Assembly: GCA_937949725.1 (NCBI GenBank)
Contig: CALECT010000101.1
Location: forward strand, 1-44,948
From: an uncultured Pseudanabaenaceae cyanobacterium
GTDB taxonomy: Bacteria; Cyanobacteriota; Cyanobacteriia; PCC-9006; JAAUQQ01
Direction of reading: 5' to 3'
Length of the DNA stretch: 44,948 nucleotides
This document shows, in pieces, positions 1 through 8,162 of this stretch; positions within the stretch are counted from its first letter, which is position 1; every line of letters starts with the position of its first letter. Under the pieces are notes generated by a model. The model was not told where the DNA came from. It saw nothing but the letters and a program-made list of their open reading frames with translations, and did not search any database. Made by a program: the position numbers and the translations under genes.

Positions 1-327
1 ACCTCTCCCCTAGAACTGAGTGCAAGGGGAAAGGGAGGAAGCCGGATTTTGTCGAACTTGGGTAATGCTGGAATGTTCACCAAGCCATGGCAGCAAAAAA
101 CCGGCAATGGAGCTATCGCCGGTTGAAGTGTGTTCCCTGTGATGACTCCGCTTTAAGCGATGTCAGACAGATGTTACAGGAAATCCAAAATCCAATACAG
201 GCTGTATGACCCCTCACCCCGCATGATCTGGAATTATCATTCGGCAGCTACAACAATGGAATAATCGCTGCCGTTGAGATGAAAAAGCCAAACATTGCCG
301 GAATCTAGTCCAGGCGATCGCGCCAGG
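1..327. other. gene-free left edge
   Basis: No convincing coding region was seen. The stretch is the 3' side of the minus-strand GH15-like gene and holds that gene's likely terminator (95-124). The short reading frames here lack a ribosome binding site and recognisable protein features. Confidence 0.6.
95..124 (-). terminator. intrinsic terminator, minus strand
   Basis: AACCGGC at 99-105 pairs with GCCGGTT at 118-124. Read on the minus strand, the 7-bp stem is followed by a run of six T. It lies about 200 bp beyond the stop of the GH15-like gene, the only minus-strand gene upstream. Confidence 0.55.
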
Positions 328-1710
328 TTAAGCCACCAAGCTCCGCTCAGCCATAACCAAAGCGATCGCAAGATTAGCCTGGGTCCACAGCAGCGGCGTC
401 GAATCATTCGGCCCATACTCACCGCCCTCGGCATAGTACAGCTCGGGGCATTTGCAAGCGCCCACAGGACAATCCGCCGCTGTCACCTGCCCCAGGGAAC
501 GCCCCAAATATTCCAACTGCTTCGCCAGATCGGCCGCTGCCCCGGACTGCTGGTAGCGCTGGCCATAGATCACCGAAATAATCGGGTCAAAGATACACCA
601 CTGGGCTTCGCCGCCGGGGGTGAGCAGGGCATCGCGCCAGCTAGAATCGTCGCTGACATCTGCGGTGCGATCGCCCTCCCCCGCCTTAGCCTTATAGTCC
701 GGTGCCCAAAAGGAATCCCCCAGATAGCGCTTGATGCCCAACGCCCCCTGAAGATTCCCGGTCACATCATCCAGAATCTGCTGAGCCATCTCGGGCTGAA
801 CGACATTGAGGGGATAGATCAAAAACAGCAGTGCGCCATCGTAAGGGCGGTGCAGGGGCTCCGGCTGATTGCACTCCCAAGGCAGGATTTTCGCCAAGGC
901 ATCCTGGCCGTTCTGGATCAGCCGAGCAATCTGCCCCAGATCAAAAACAGAAGCAAAATTAGCCGAACTGAAAATATTTGCAGTTCCATCTGTTAATATT
1001 TTCAGTTGCTTTAAACCGGCGGCCACAGCTCCGATGCTGGAAGCCTCTATTTTGCGGGCTTCTTCCCAATGTCCGCTGTCCGCATCGGTCCAATAGCGAA
1101 TCACCTCTAGGTAGGTCACGAAGCAATTCAGCATTTCTCCCGCCGATTCATCGGGCCTAATGGCAGCGGAATTGGCCAGCAGGCAGTAGAGCCAAAGGAA
1201 ATAGCCCAGGGCATCGTTTTGGGCATGGGCCCACTTTTGATCAATCTCAGCGAGATCTTTGCCGTTGAAGCGAATGTGGGGCCGGTTCATGGGATCAGCG
1301 GCGTCGGCCTGGCCCTGGATGATGGCCATGAAGCGATCGCGGTGGCGCTGAAAATAGTCCATCAGCGTTGTCACAGTCCTAACCGCCACCCCGGTCTGGC
1401 CCATAACGAAATGAGCATGGGCCACATGAATGTTGTCCCGCACCCAGACGCTGTCATAGCCGGTGTATTCCGTGGCTCCGCTCACCGCAGCGGCAGGAAA
1501 GAGGCCGTTGTCCAGGGCAGTGAAATCCAGGCTGCCCCAGTTCTGGAGCTGTTGGCGAATCTGGGCTAGGGTTTGGTGGCGATCGCCAGGGCTGCCGTCG
1601 TCACGGAGCAAGGCTTGGATCGGCGATCGCAGTTGGTCGTTATGGATTGTCGGCTGGGCAATGGGGGGAAGCTGAACCATGGATGCGATCGGCGGGGGGA
1701 CAGCTTCCAT
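328..1710 (-). CDS. GH15-like / phosphorylase-kinase-type glycosidase
   Basis: The 460-residue protein resembles the (alpha/alpha)6-barrel GH15 glucoamylase / phosphorylase kinase alpha-subunit family common in cyanobacteria. Visible marks are the early YDSVWVRDN segment (about residues 85-93), HAQNDALGYFLW (about 185-196), HWEEARK (about 241-247) followed by SSIGAV, and a C-terminal GEYGPNDSTPLLWTQANL segment. In the family these line the substrate pocket. No signal peptide is apparent, so it probably acts in the cytoplasm on glucans; the exact substrate cannot be told. The start at 1710 is an ATG; a second ATG at 1680 is possible. It is transcribed in the same direction as the HAD phosphatase upstream, with a 211-bp gap. 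Confidence 0.8.
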   Translation of the reverse strand: MEAVPPPIASMVQLPPIAQPTIHNDQLRSPIQALLRDDGSPGDRHQTLAQIRQQLQNWGSLDFTALDNGLFPAAAVSGATEYTGYDSVWVRDNIHVAHAHFVMGQTGVAVRTVTTLMDYFQRHRDRFMAIIQGQADAADPMNRPHIRFNGKDLAEIDQKWAHAQNDALGYFLWLYCLLANSAAIRPDESAGEMLNCFVTYLEVIRYWTDADSGHWEEARKIEASSIGAVAAGLKQLKILTDGTANIFSSANFASVFDLGQIARLIQNGQDALAKILPWECNQPEPLHRPYDGALLFLIYPLNVVQPEMAQQILDDVTGNLQGALGIKRYLGDSFWAPDYKAKAGEGDRTADVSDDSSWRDALLTPGGEAQWCIFDPIISVIYGQRYQQSGAAADLAKQLEYLGRSLGQVTAADCPVGACKCPELYYAEGGEYGPNDSTPLLWTQANLAIALVMAERSLVA

Positions 1711-1921
1711 TGTGCTTAGCCCGCCCAGTCAGCACAGCCTCTTGGAGCAGATCTGCACAGATCTACATCTGTAAAGCAGGAAGCAATGGATTTTAGGTTC
1801 GCCCATGGGGAACAGGAATGAAATGGGCCTGTGAACTTGCCAACGCTAGGGCAAACATGGCAATGCCATTTCCCCAACCGGCTCGCAGGCGGGGTCACAG
1901 AGTTGCTCAAATTTGTAGACT

Positions 1922-2698
1922 TTAGCTGCCCATGGCAATGCGCGAAAACGTCGGAAAGATCTCCGCTAACGACATGCTGAGCGGTTCTCGCTCTGGCTCT
2001 GTCTCTATGGGCGACTCCAAAGAAACCGACTCTTCCAGGCCATCCTCCCAAGGGAAATCAGACTCGTCTTGCACTTGCACGGGCAAATACAGCAGTGAGG
2101 TAGGGTCACTCAAGACAAAATCGGCACGGACGCTACGCAGCGCTTCTGAGGTATTGAAGCCCCAGTTCACTCCGACCGATCGCAGACCCACTTTCTTAGC
2201 GGCCTGAATATCACGAACTTCATCACCTACGTAGAACGTTTGTGACAAATCGAGACCTTGCTGTTGGACCATCTTGCGCAGTACTCGGGCCTTTCCAAAT
2301 AGGGAAATACCGTATTGTGCAAATTCAAATACACCTTCTAACTGATTATTGCCTAGGAATATACGTAGATTTTCTTCGCCATTGGAGGTCGCTATCCCCA
2401 GGCGATCGCCTCGTTGCTTCAGCGCCATGACTGCCGCTCTCATGCCGGGCACCATCTCCATATCCGGCATGATCCGGTGCTGTTCCCGCCGCACTCGTCG
2501 CACAATTCGGGGCATTTTCCACAGGGAAACGCGACCCTCCTGGAGAATCTCTTGAGTCGTCAATCCCCGCCAGCGCTGAAATTCAGCCTCATCCATGGGC
2601 TCAAAGTCAAACTCCGCCGCAAGACCGTTAGCAATACCTAACAAGGCAGGCAGGGTCTCGGCCAATGTGCCGTCAAAATCGAAAATATAGGTGCTCAC
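1922..2698 (-). CDS. HAD-superfamily phosphatase (PGP/Gph-like)
   Basis: The protein has the haloacid dehalogenase motifs in order: motif I DFDGTLAET immediately after the start (catalytic Asp pair), motif II ATSNG, a Lys within GKARVLRK, and motif IV VGDEVRDI. The helical cap between motifs I and II has the size of a C1 cap, as in phosphoglycolate phosphatase-like enzymes. I place the start at the GTG at 2698, which puts motif I about six residues from the N-terminus as usual. A longer frame to 2767 would begin with TTG and add 23 residues unlike the family, covering a DnaA box at 2729. The C-terminal 50 residues after the HAD fold are acidic and of unknown role. Substrate is not determinable. 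Confidence 0.85.
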   Translation of the reverse strand: MSTYIFDFDGTLAETLPALLGIANGLAAEFDFEPMDEAEFQRWRGLTTQEILQEGRVSLWKMPRIVRRVRREQHRIMPDMEMVPGMRAAVMALKQRGDRLGIATSNGEENLRIFLGNNQLEGVFEFAQYGISLFGKARVLRKMVQQQGLDLSQTFYVGDEVRDIQAAKKVGLRSVGVNWGFNTSEALRSVRADFVLSDPTSLLYLPVQVQDESDFPWEDGLEESVSLESPIETEPEREPLSMSLAEIFPTFSRIAMGS

Positions 2699-3773
2699 GG
2701 GCGTTTGAATAGGATGAGAAGGGTCGAGTTTTCCACAGGGCAAGGCAAGGTCTACCTTTGGCAACAAAATATACTTGCTGTTTTCCGTAGTTTGAGAGAG
2801 CGCTGTTTTATTGTTCGCCAGAGAGTAAGAGATGCCCCAAAGGAACGCTACTCCGTTGTTTTAGTCATTCAGTGGGGCTCTGGCCGATTCCCCAAAAATT
2901 GTGTGAATCCCTTGTGAATATTGGATTTCAGCAAATCTACGGGTGTGCCCTAGAAAGGATCAAGAGACCATTTATATAGGGAAAGAGAAATGGAATAGCA
3001 CTCCACCCATCACGGAGCTATTCATTGCAGAAGAAGAAGACCACTTTCCAAAAAGATTTCTAAGATTTTCCGCTCCAACCTGTGGATAACCCCCTCAAAA
3101 CCTGTGGAAAAGATCGGGGAGAACCTGTGGATATTCTGAAAGAGAATGGGGATAAAGCAGATAGGTAAAAATGCTTAGTGGTAAAACTCCCGATCTTTCC
3201 CCCAGGTTTTCCACAGTGTTTAAAACCTCTGAAACCATTGTTGATCAAGGGATCGGGATCTTTTCCACAGTTTCAACAAGACCTACTACTACGATCATTT
3301 AAAGTTTTAAAAACAGCCTTTAGATCGGTTTTAAAACGCGCGAGATGGACATTTGAACCGGATGAAATCCAGTGTTAGGATGCTTGGGCAGTTTGGAAAA
3401 GGCGCTTAACAGCCCTAGTTGAGTTAAGGCCAATCAGCCTGGTAGGAGACAAAGCCCTGTGGGGTCTGAAGCTCTGTAGGGCTGAGGCATAGAGGGCAAG
3501 CTGTTGGAAGTTGAGAAGCGATCGCCCCATAAAAATTCTGATGTTGGCTCACTGGTTCAGTGATGTTCCGCAGAATCTCCGTATTTCAAATCGATAGAGT
3601 TCTCTTTTATACGGACTTTTGAAGGTTTGAAAAGCTCGTTGGAGTTGGAGAATAACGGCATTTTTGCGATCGCTTCAGCTTTCAACTTTCGGTTTGTTAA
3701 CCCTCGACCGTAGCTCTCGGTCATTGGCGACCCATCTTGTGCGCTGCGCTTTGTATCTTTTCGAGTGACCCCC
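2699..3773. other. non-coding interval around the origin
   Basis: About 1.1 kb between the HAD phosphatase and dnaN has no supportable gene; reading frames on both strands are short and lack family features. It contains the DnaA-box cluster (see the origin entry), one outlying box TTTTCCACA at 2729-2737, a weaker TGTGAATA at 2913-2920, and a roughly 400-bp leader before dnaN. Confidence 0.7.
3070..3340. other. oriC: probable chromosome replication origin (oriC)
   Basis: Five close matches to the DnaA 9-mer lie within 190 bp: TGTGGATAA 3081-3089, TGTGGAAAA 3103-3111 and TGTGGATAT 3126-3134 in one orientation, then TTTTCCACA at 3207-3215 and 3261-3269 in the other. The first three are spaced 22-23 bp start to start. 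A 14-bp perfect inverted repeat, CTGTGGAAAAGATC at 3102-3115 and its complement at 3257-3270, frames the cluster. An A/T-rich stretch with TTTAAAGTTTTAAAAA follows at about 3298-3335 and could be the unwinding element. Location upstream of dnaN matches the origin described in Synechococcus elongatus PCC 7942. Flanking genes (HAD minus, dnaN plus) diverge from it. Origin function is inferred. Confidence 0.85.
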
Positions 3774-4922
3774 ATGAAGCTGGTTTGTAATCAAAGCGAT
3801 CTCAATACTCACCTCTCCCTTGTGAGCCGTGCGGTACCTTCCCGGCCAAACCAGCCGATCTTGGCGAATATTTTGTTGACTGCGGATGCAGCGGCTCAGC
3901 GCGTGAGCTTGGCGGCGTTTGACTTGACCCTGGGCATTCAGTCCAGTTTTGCGGCCCAGGTGGAGACCAGCGGGGCGATTACGCTCCCGGCGAAGCTGCT
4001 GACGGATATTGTTTCTCGCTTGTCCAGTGATAGCCCGATTACGTTGGAAGAGACGGAGCCGGGGACGGCGGTGACGCTGCTGGCTAGCTCCGGTAAGTAT
4101 CAGGTGCGGGGCATTGGGCCGGATGAGTTTCCGGAGTTGCCGCTGGCCCAGGCCGGTGAGGCGATTCATTTGCCGACTGAGGCGTTGATGGAGGGTTTGC
4201 GGGGGACGCTGTTTTCGACGAGTGCCGATGAGACGAAGCAGGTGCTGACGGGGGTGCATTTGAAGGTGGCACCGGAGAATTTGGAGTTTGCGGCGACGGA
4301 TGGTCACCGGTTGGCGGTAGTGGAGACGCCTAGTCAGGATGAGGGGGCTACGACGGCGGCTCCGCCGGAGGCGTTTGAGGTGACGGTGCCTGCGCGGGCG
4401 TTGCGGGATTTGGAGCGGATTGTGAGTGCGGGGACGTCGGCGGAGCCGTTGGCTTTGTATTTTGATCAGGGGCAGACGGTGTTTCAGTGGGGGGATCAGT
4501 ATCTGACGAGTCGGACGTTGGATGGGCAGTATCCCAATTATGGTCAGTTAATTCCGAAGTCTTTTGATCGGCAGTTGACGTTGGATCGTCGGTTGTTTTT
4601 GAGCAGCTTGGAGCGGGTGGCTGTGTTGGCGGATCAGAAGAATAGTGTGGTGAAGTTGACGATTGATAGTGCGGGGCAGCAGGTGATGCTGTCGGCGGAT
4701 GCGCAGGATGTGGGGAGTGGGCAGGAGTCGATGCCGGCGCAGGTGACGGGGGATGATTTGGAGATTGCGTTTAATGTGCGGTATTTGATGGATGGGTTGA
4801 AGGCGTTGAATGCGGCGGAGATTCAGATGCAGTTGAATACGGCGACGAGTCCGGTGGTGGTGACGCCGTTGGGGGCTTTGAAGATGACGTACTTAGTTAT
4901 GCCTGTCCAGGTTCGATCCTAA
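3774..4922 (+). CDS. dnaN: DNA polymerase III sliding clamp beta subunit
   Basis: The ring-shaped processivity factor that tethers DNA polymerase III to the template. The N-terminus MKLVCNQSDLNTHLSLVSRAVP is the usual cyanobacterial DnaN start, so I choose ATG 3774 over an in-frame GTG at 3765. The length of 382 residues fits three clamp domains of about 120-125 residues; ATDGHRLA (about residues 175-182) and the C-terminal VMPVQVRS, close to the canonical VMPMR(L) end, are family signatures. The gene sits directly after the DnaA-box cluster; dnaA is not adjacent. From about 4000 onward the coding strand is strikingly rich in G and T, with Leu mostly TTG and many GCG/ACG codons, consistent with leading-strand skew next to an origin. 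Confidence 0.97.
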   Translation: MKLVCNQSDLNTHLSLVSRAVPSRPNQPILANILLTADAAAQRVSLAAFDLTLGIQSSFAAQVETSGAITLPAKLLTDIVSRLSSDSPITLEETEPGTAVTLLASSGKYQVRGIGPDEFPELPLAQAGEAIHLPTEALMEGLRGTLFSTSADETKQVLTGVHLKVAPENLEFAATDGHRLAVVETPSQDEGATTAAPPEAFEVTVPARALRDLERIVSAGTSAEPLALYFDQGQTVFQWGDQYLTSRTLDGQYPNYGQLIPKSFDRQLTLDRRLFLSSLERVAVLADQKNSVVKLTIDSAGQQVMLSADAQDVGSGQESMPAQVTGDDLEIAFNVRYLMDGLKALNAAEIQMQLNTATSPVVVTPLGALKMTYLVMPVQVRS

Positions 4923-5013
4923 GGATAGTTGCTGTAGCGACATCCCAATAATTCGATGAATTAAAAGCTGGAGCATGGCTCTCATGTCTCGACTTCTGGT
5001 TGCAAAGTGGGAG

Positions 5014-7038
5014 CTAGTTGAGTTTGGCTTGAATCGCGTTGAAGTTCTCCCTAGCTGTGATTGTGTTGGGATGCTCTGAACCGAGAGCTTCTTCAAAGAT
5101 GCTTACTACGCTAGACATGGTTTCTGCAGATTCCGTAAAGCGTTCTTGGTGATAATAAAGTAGCGCCAAGTTATTGAGACTTAATGCGGTAGAGGGATGG
5201 CGTTCACCGAGTTCCGCTTTCTTGATAGCGAGTGCGTCGATTAACAAGGGTTCAGCTTCTTGATAGCGCCCTTGAGACTTGTATAGTTCCGCCAAGTTAT
5301 TGAGACCTTGAGCGGTATAGGGATGGCGTTCACCGAGTTCCGCTTTCATTATAGCGAGTGCGTCGAGATACAAGGGTTCAGCCTCTTGATAGCGCCCTTG
5401 AGAACGGTAGAGTTCCGCCAAGTTATTGAGACTTAATGCGGTATCGGGATGGCGTTCACCGAGTTCTGCTTTCCTGATTGCGAGTGCGTCGAGATACAAG
5501 GGTTCAGCCTCTTGATAGCGCCCTTGAGATTCATAGAGTGCCGCCAAGTTATTGAGACTAGAAGCGGTAGAGGGATGGCGTTCACCGAGTTCCGCTTTTC
5601 TGATTGCGAGTGCGTCGAGATACAAGGGGTCAGCCTCTTGATAGCGCCCTTGAGCATCCAGATAACAGCCTGCTTGATTGAGTAATAGACCTAATGCTTC
5701 AGACTGAAGCTGATGATGTTTTGCCTGTTCTGCTGCCTTGAGCCAGTGGGGCAATAGCTGAATACAGATGGGCCAATGTTTGAATTTAACGTGAGGTGAA
5801 ACTGTGGCAATGGCTTCGATCGCCCTTTCAACCCACCCAACCTGCTCATTTTGCTCCAAACCATCCCGCACCACCGCCTGCACCAGCCGGTGAACGCTAT
5901 AGGCGTCTTGCCCCTCCTCCCATCGCACCAAAGAATATTGGCTCAACGGCTCCAGCAACTCACTCAACGCCAGGCGTTGCTCATCCTCATCCTCCCCTCG
6001 CAACGCCTCCTGCAAGACCTCGCCTAAATCCTCTGTCCCCACCGTCAAAATCCGATAGGGAATCGCATCAGGTGCTAAAAAAGCGCTAAAGGTCAGCAAC
6101 TCAGCCGCAGCAGGCACTTCCGCTGCCACTGCCTGCATATTCAAAGCCCAAGTTTTCACCACAGAAGACGGGTAGCTGCCCGTTTTAGCCTTCACCTTTT
6201 CCAACTGCGTCAAGCCAGCCTTGCGATAGGTCTTCAAATAAGTTGTTAAACCAACTCGCTTCCGCAGCATAAAGGCACTAGCCTGCTCCAGCGCCAGGGG
6301 CAGCCCATCCAGCTCTTTATTCAGCTCCGTTGCCGCTGCCACCGCTTCCTCACTGCGCTCTAGCCCCGTCCGTTCAAAAATCAGCTCCAGCGACTCATCC
6401 AACGACAGCACATCCAGCGCCAATGGCGAGCGAATCCCCACCTCATCAAAAATCGTCGCCCGCGAGGTCAGCAACACCTTGCCTCTCGGGTTCGTTGGCA
6501 CCAGCGGCGTCAGCCACTCCGGCTGATCCGCATTGTCAAATACCAACAGCCAGCCATCATGGTTCGCCAGCCAAGCCTTCACCGCCGCCAGCTTCTCCTC
6601 TTCCTTCCCCTGGGCCGCAGGCAAGGCCAACTGCACCGCCAGTTGGGCAAAGTCACTATTCAGATTGACTTCCGTATCCGCCTTCACCCAAAACACATGG
6701 CTATAGGTTGGCTGATCTTGAAAATGGCGATAGGCATATTCCACCGCCGTCTGGGTTTTACCAATGCCCCCCAAACCGCTAATCGCCTGGATTTGTGTAA
6801 TCGCAGTGCTACCGCTGGCATTTAACTGCCCATGCAAGCGCTCCAGCACCGCAGCCCGCCCCGTAAAAAAGCGATTGCGCTGATAGGGCACCCCAAAGGG
6901 ATTCGCCTCACCGCTGGGCAACGGCCCAGAACCATAAATATTGATCGTTTGGGCCTGATTGACCTGACCCCCAGAAATATTGTTCTGGAAGTTCGTGCCA
7001 CCGTGATTGTCCTGCCGCATCGCATCCGGCTCTTCCAT
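5014..7038 (-). CDS. NB-ARC STAND NTPase with TPR repeats (NLR-like)
   Basis: A 674-residue three-part protein. Residues about 10-36 form a Gly/Asn/Gln-rich tract (FQNNISGGQVNQAQTINIYG) typical of amyloid-like signalling tags. Residues about 55-400 are an NB-ARC ATPase: Walker A GLGGIGKT at 88-95, Walker B WLLVFDNAD, sensor LLTSRA, and GLPLALEQA. The rest is a winged-helix/linker region and then five or more kinesin-light-chain-type TPRs (42-residue period, LGERHPxTAxSLNNLAxLYxxQGRYQEAEPL). The family includes bacterial NLR-like proteins in which the repeats sense a ligand and the N-terminus transmits the signal; some defend against phage. No enzymatic effector domain is fused here, so a partner would be needed. 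It converges with dnaN. The start ATG lacks a clear Shine-Dalgarno; a second Met is at residue 7. Confidence 0.88.
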   Translation of the reverse strand: MEEPDAMRQDNHGGTNFQNNISGGQVNQAQTINIYGSGPLPSGEANPFGVPYQRNRFFTGRAAVLERLHGQLNASGSTAITQIQAISGLGGIGKTQTAVEYAYRHFQDQPTYSHVFWVKADTEVNLNSDFAQLAVQLALPAAQGKEEEKLAAVKAWLANHDGWLLVFDNADQPEWLTPLVPTNPRGKVLLTSRATIFDEVGIRSPLALDVLSLDESLELIFERTGLERSEEAVAAATELNKELDGLPLALEQASAFMLRKRVGLTTYLKTYRKAGLTQLEKVKAKTGSYPSSVVKTWALNMQAVAAEVPAAAELLTFSAFLAPDAIPYRILTVGTEDLGEVLQEALRGEDEDEQRLALSELLEPLSQYSLVRWEEGQDAYSVHRLVQAVVRDGLEQNEQVGWVERAIEAIATVSPHVKFKHWPICIQLLPHWLKAAEQAKHHQLQSEALGLLLNQAGCYLDAQGRYQEADPLYLDALAIRKAELGERHPSTASSLNNLAALYESQGRYQEAEPLYLDALAIRKAELGERHPDTALSLNNLAELYRSQGRYQEAEPLYLDALAIMKAELGERHPYTAQGLNNLAELYKSQGRYQEAEPLLIDALAIKKAELGERHPSTALSLNNLALLYYHQERFTESAETMSSVVSIFEEALGSEHPNTITARENFNAIQAKLN
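5160..5665. repeat. four tandem 126-bp TPR-coding repeats
   Basis: The same phrase (cgttcaccgagttc on the plus strand) recurs at 5201, 5327, 5453 and 5579, exactly 126 bp apart, with the surrounding sequence nearly unchanged. The repeats encode 42-residue TPR units of the NB-ARC protein. Near identity at the DNA level implies recent duplication or gene conversion. Confidence 0.95.
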
Positions 7039-7279
7039 GAGGATAGCCCTAGACCAGTCTTCCTATCTTTATACCCTGACGAACGGGTTTCAGCAGGGGC
7101 TCTATGACAGTTCATGGAGTGAGACTTGCTCCAGGCAGTTCATCACGGACGATTTTCGATTAATAGGGATATTTATTTTCAACCCGCATCATTTGTTACA
7201 GCTTTGATGTGAGAGAACCGACTAAGCTCCCATTCAAGCGTCGAGCATGACGATATCTCCCTAAACAAGCAGATTACTG

Positions 7280-7308
7280 CCCCGGCATTCGTGCTGGGGT
7301 TTTCTATT
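7280..7308 (+). terminator. intrinsic terminator-like hairpin, no upstream gene
   Basis: CCCCGGCA (7280-7287), loop TTCG, TGCTGGGG (7292-7299), then TTTTCTATT. The stem has one G-T pair and a stable UUCG-type loop. It would end a short plus-strand transcript starting in 7039-7279, or be the remnant of a lost gene. Confidence 0.5.
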
Positions 7309-7430
7309 GGGTGTGAACCAGACGCTGAGCGGTGCCGACCCGAGCATTTCATCCAGATAGAGGCGATAGAGCCCTTCTGTTGATAATGCTGTGGGTGCGA
7401 CTCGCTTTCGTTTATTTCGTTTGGACTCGC

Positions 7431-7436
7431 TACAAT
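7431..7436 (+). promoter_or_regulatory. candidate -10 before the antitoxin gene
   Basis: TACAAT 14 bp before ATG 7451. The -35 region is weak, so the promoter may need an activator or be a different site. Confidence 0.35.
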
Positions 7437-7450
7437 AGTCACAGTTGATC

Positions 7451-7942
7451 ATGGAAACTGCTGCTGTGGCGATCGCTAACTTCCAAACACCCCAACCGCT
7501 CAGTGCCACAGACACTGAACTAGCCCAAAACTCCAGCCAGCGGCTCACAGCGCTTTTAGGCACAGACCCAGAACGCTTGCAGTCAGAAACCGTAGAGCTA
7601 GTTGTGCGCATGGGCAACAGCCAAGAAGAACTCGCAATTCCCGCCTCAGCCATTCAACTCCTGGCCAACATCCTTTCACAGATGGCCCTGGGCAACCCTG
7701 TCACGCTCATGCCCGTTCACGCAGAGCTAACCACCCAGCAAGCCGCAGACATCCTCAACGTTTCCCGCCCCTATCTAGTCGGTCTACTCGAAGCCGGAGA
7801 CATCCCCCACCACAAAGTTGGCACCCATCGCCGAGTGCGTTTCGATGATCTGATGGCTTACAAACAACAAGATGACGAGCAGGCTCTCCAAGCCCTAGCT
7901 GAACTTACCCGAGAAGCCCAAGAGCTAGACATGGGCTACTAG
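7451..7942 (+). CDS. HTH excisionase-family antitoxin
   Basis: A 163-residue protein whose C-terminal half holds an excisionase/MerR-like helix-turn-helix: LTTQQAADILNVSRPYLVGLL followed by HHKVGTHRRVRFDDLMAYK (about residues 96-137). The N-terminal 90 residues match the layout of antitoxins that pair with PIN toxins in cyanobacteria and proteobacteria. Start is ATG 7451; an in-frame TTG at 7445 is less likely. Two bases after its stop begins the N-terminus of a PIN toxin gene that is broken after about 19 codons, so this antitoxin appears orphaned. It probably represses its own promoter, which places TACAAT at 7431-7436. Confidence 0.8.
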   Translation: METAAVAIANFQTPQPLSATDTELAQNSSQRLTALLGTDPERLQSETVELVVRMGNSQEELAIPASAIQLLANILSQMALGNPVTLMPVHAELTTQQAADILNVSRPYLVGLLEAGDIPHHKVGTHRRVRFDDLMAYKQQDDEQALQALAELTREAQELDMGY

Positions 7943-7944
7943 GA

Positions 7945-8080
7945 ATGAGCGAGTTCACCGCATTATTCGATGCCTGCGTCTTGTATCCGGCTCCCCTGCG
8001 TGGAGGTATGGCTACAACCTTCCCAGCAAAATCTCAGCCAACGACTATCAAAGCCTCATTTACCCTTCAGAGCAGACTCA
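7945..8080 (+). pseudogene. PIN-domain toxin remnant
   Basis: The frame starts ATG right after the antitoxin and reads MSEFTALFDACVLYPAPLR, the signature N-terminus of PIN toxins including the first metal-binding Asp. After this, homology stops. About 40 bp on, in another frame, the DNA reads DYQSLI at 8043-8060, which resembles an internal PIN segment. The usual length is about 140-180 residues; the middle and all downstream catalytic acidic residues are gone. An open frame continues to 8202 but overlaps the next gene. I infer deletion plus frameshift. The toxin cannot be active. Confidence 0.72.
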
Positions 8081-8162
8081 GGGAAGCGATGCATTCTGTA
8101 GACATCGAAGAAAACAGGTTGTTCCAAACCAACAACCGCCCCAAATTCCCGGAGTCACCACC

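Larger units (their letters stand above)
7039..7450. other. intergenic, with an orphan terminator
   Basis: 412 bp between the divergent NB-ARC and antitoxin genes. It should hold both promoters. A plus-strand terminator-like hairpin lies at 7280-7308 although no plus-strand gene precedes it. A candidate -10 (TACAAT, 7431-7436) lies 14 bp before the antitoxin ATG. No tRNA or family RNA was recognised. Confidence 0.5.

Noticed and set aside
1716..2051. Minus-strand 111-codon frame between GH15-like and HAD genes
   Set aside because: Overlaps the HAD gene out of frame, no Shine-Dalgarno and low-complexity composition.
2698..2767. N-terminal extension of the HAD phosphatase
   Set aside because: Would start at TTG, lacks family similarity and covers a DnaA box.
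3675..4307. Minus-strand 210-codon frame
   Set aside because: Arg/Gln/His-rich shadow of dnaN and its leader with no family features.
4905..4920. tRNA T-loop-like GGTTCGATCC
   Set aside because: It is the 3' end of dnaN; no acceptor stem, anticodon arm or D arm can be drawn around it.
5160..5665. Regular repeats as a possible CRISPR array
   Set aside because: The 126-bp period has no unique spacers and encodes TPR units in frame.
7179..7442. Minus-strand 87-codon frame in the NB-ARC/antitoxin gap
   Set aside because: Runs through the terminator hairpin and overlaps the antitoxin promoter region; no protein-like pattern.
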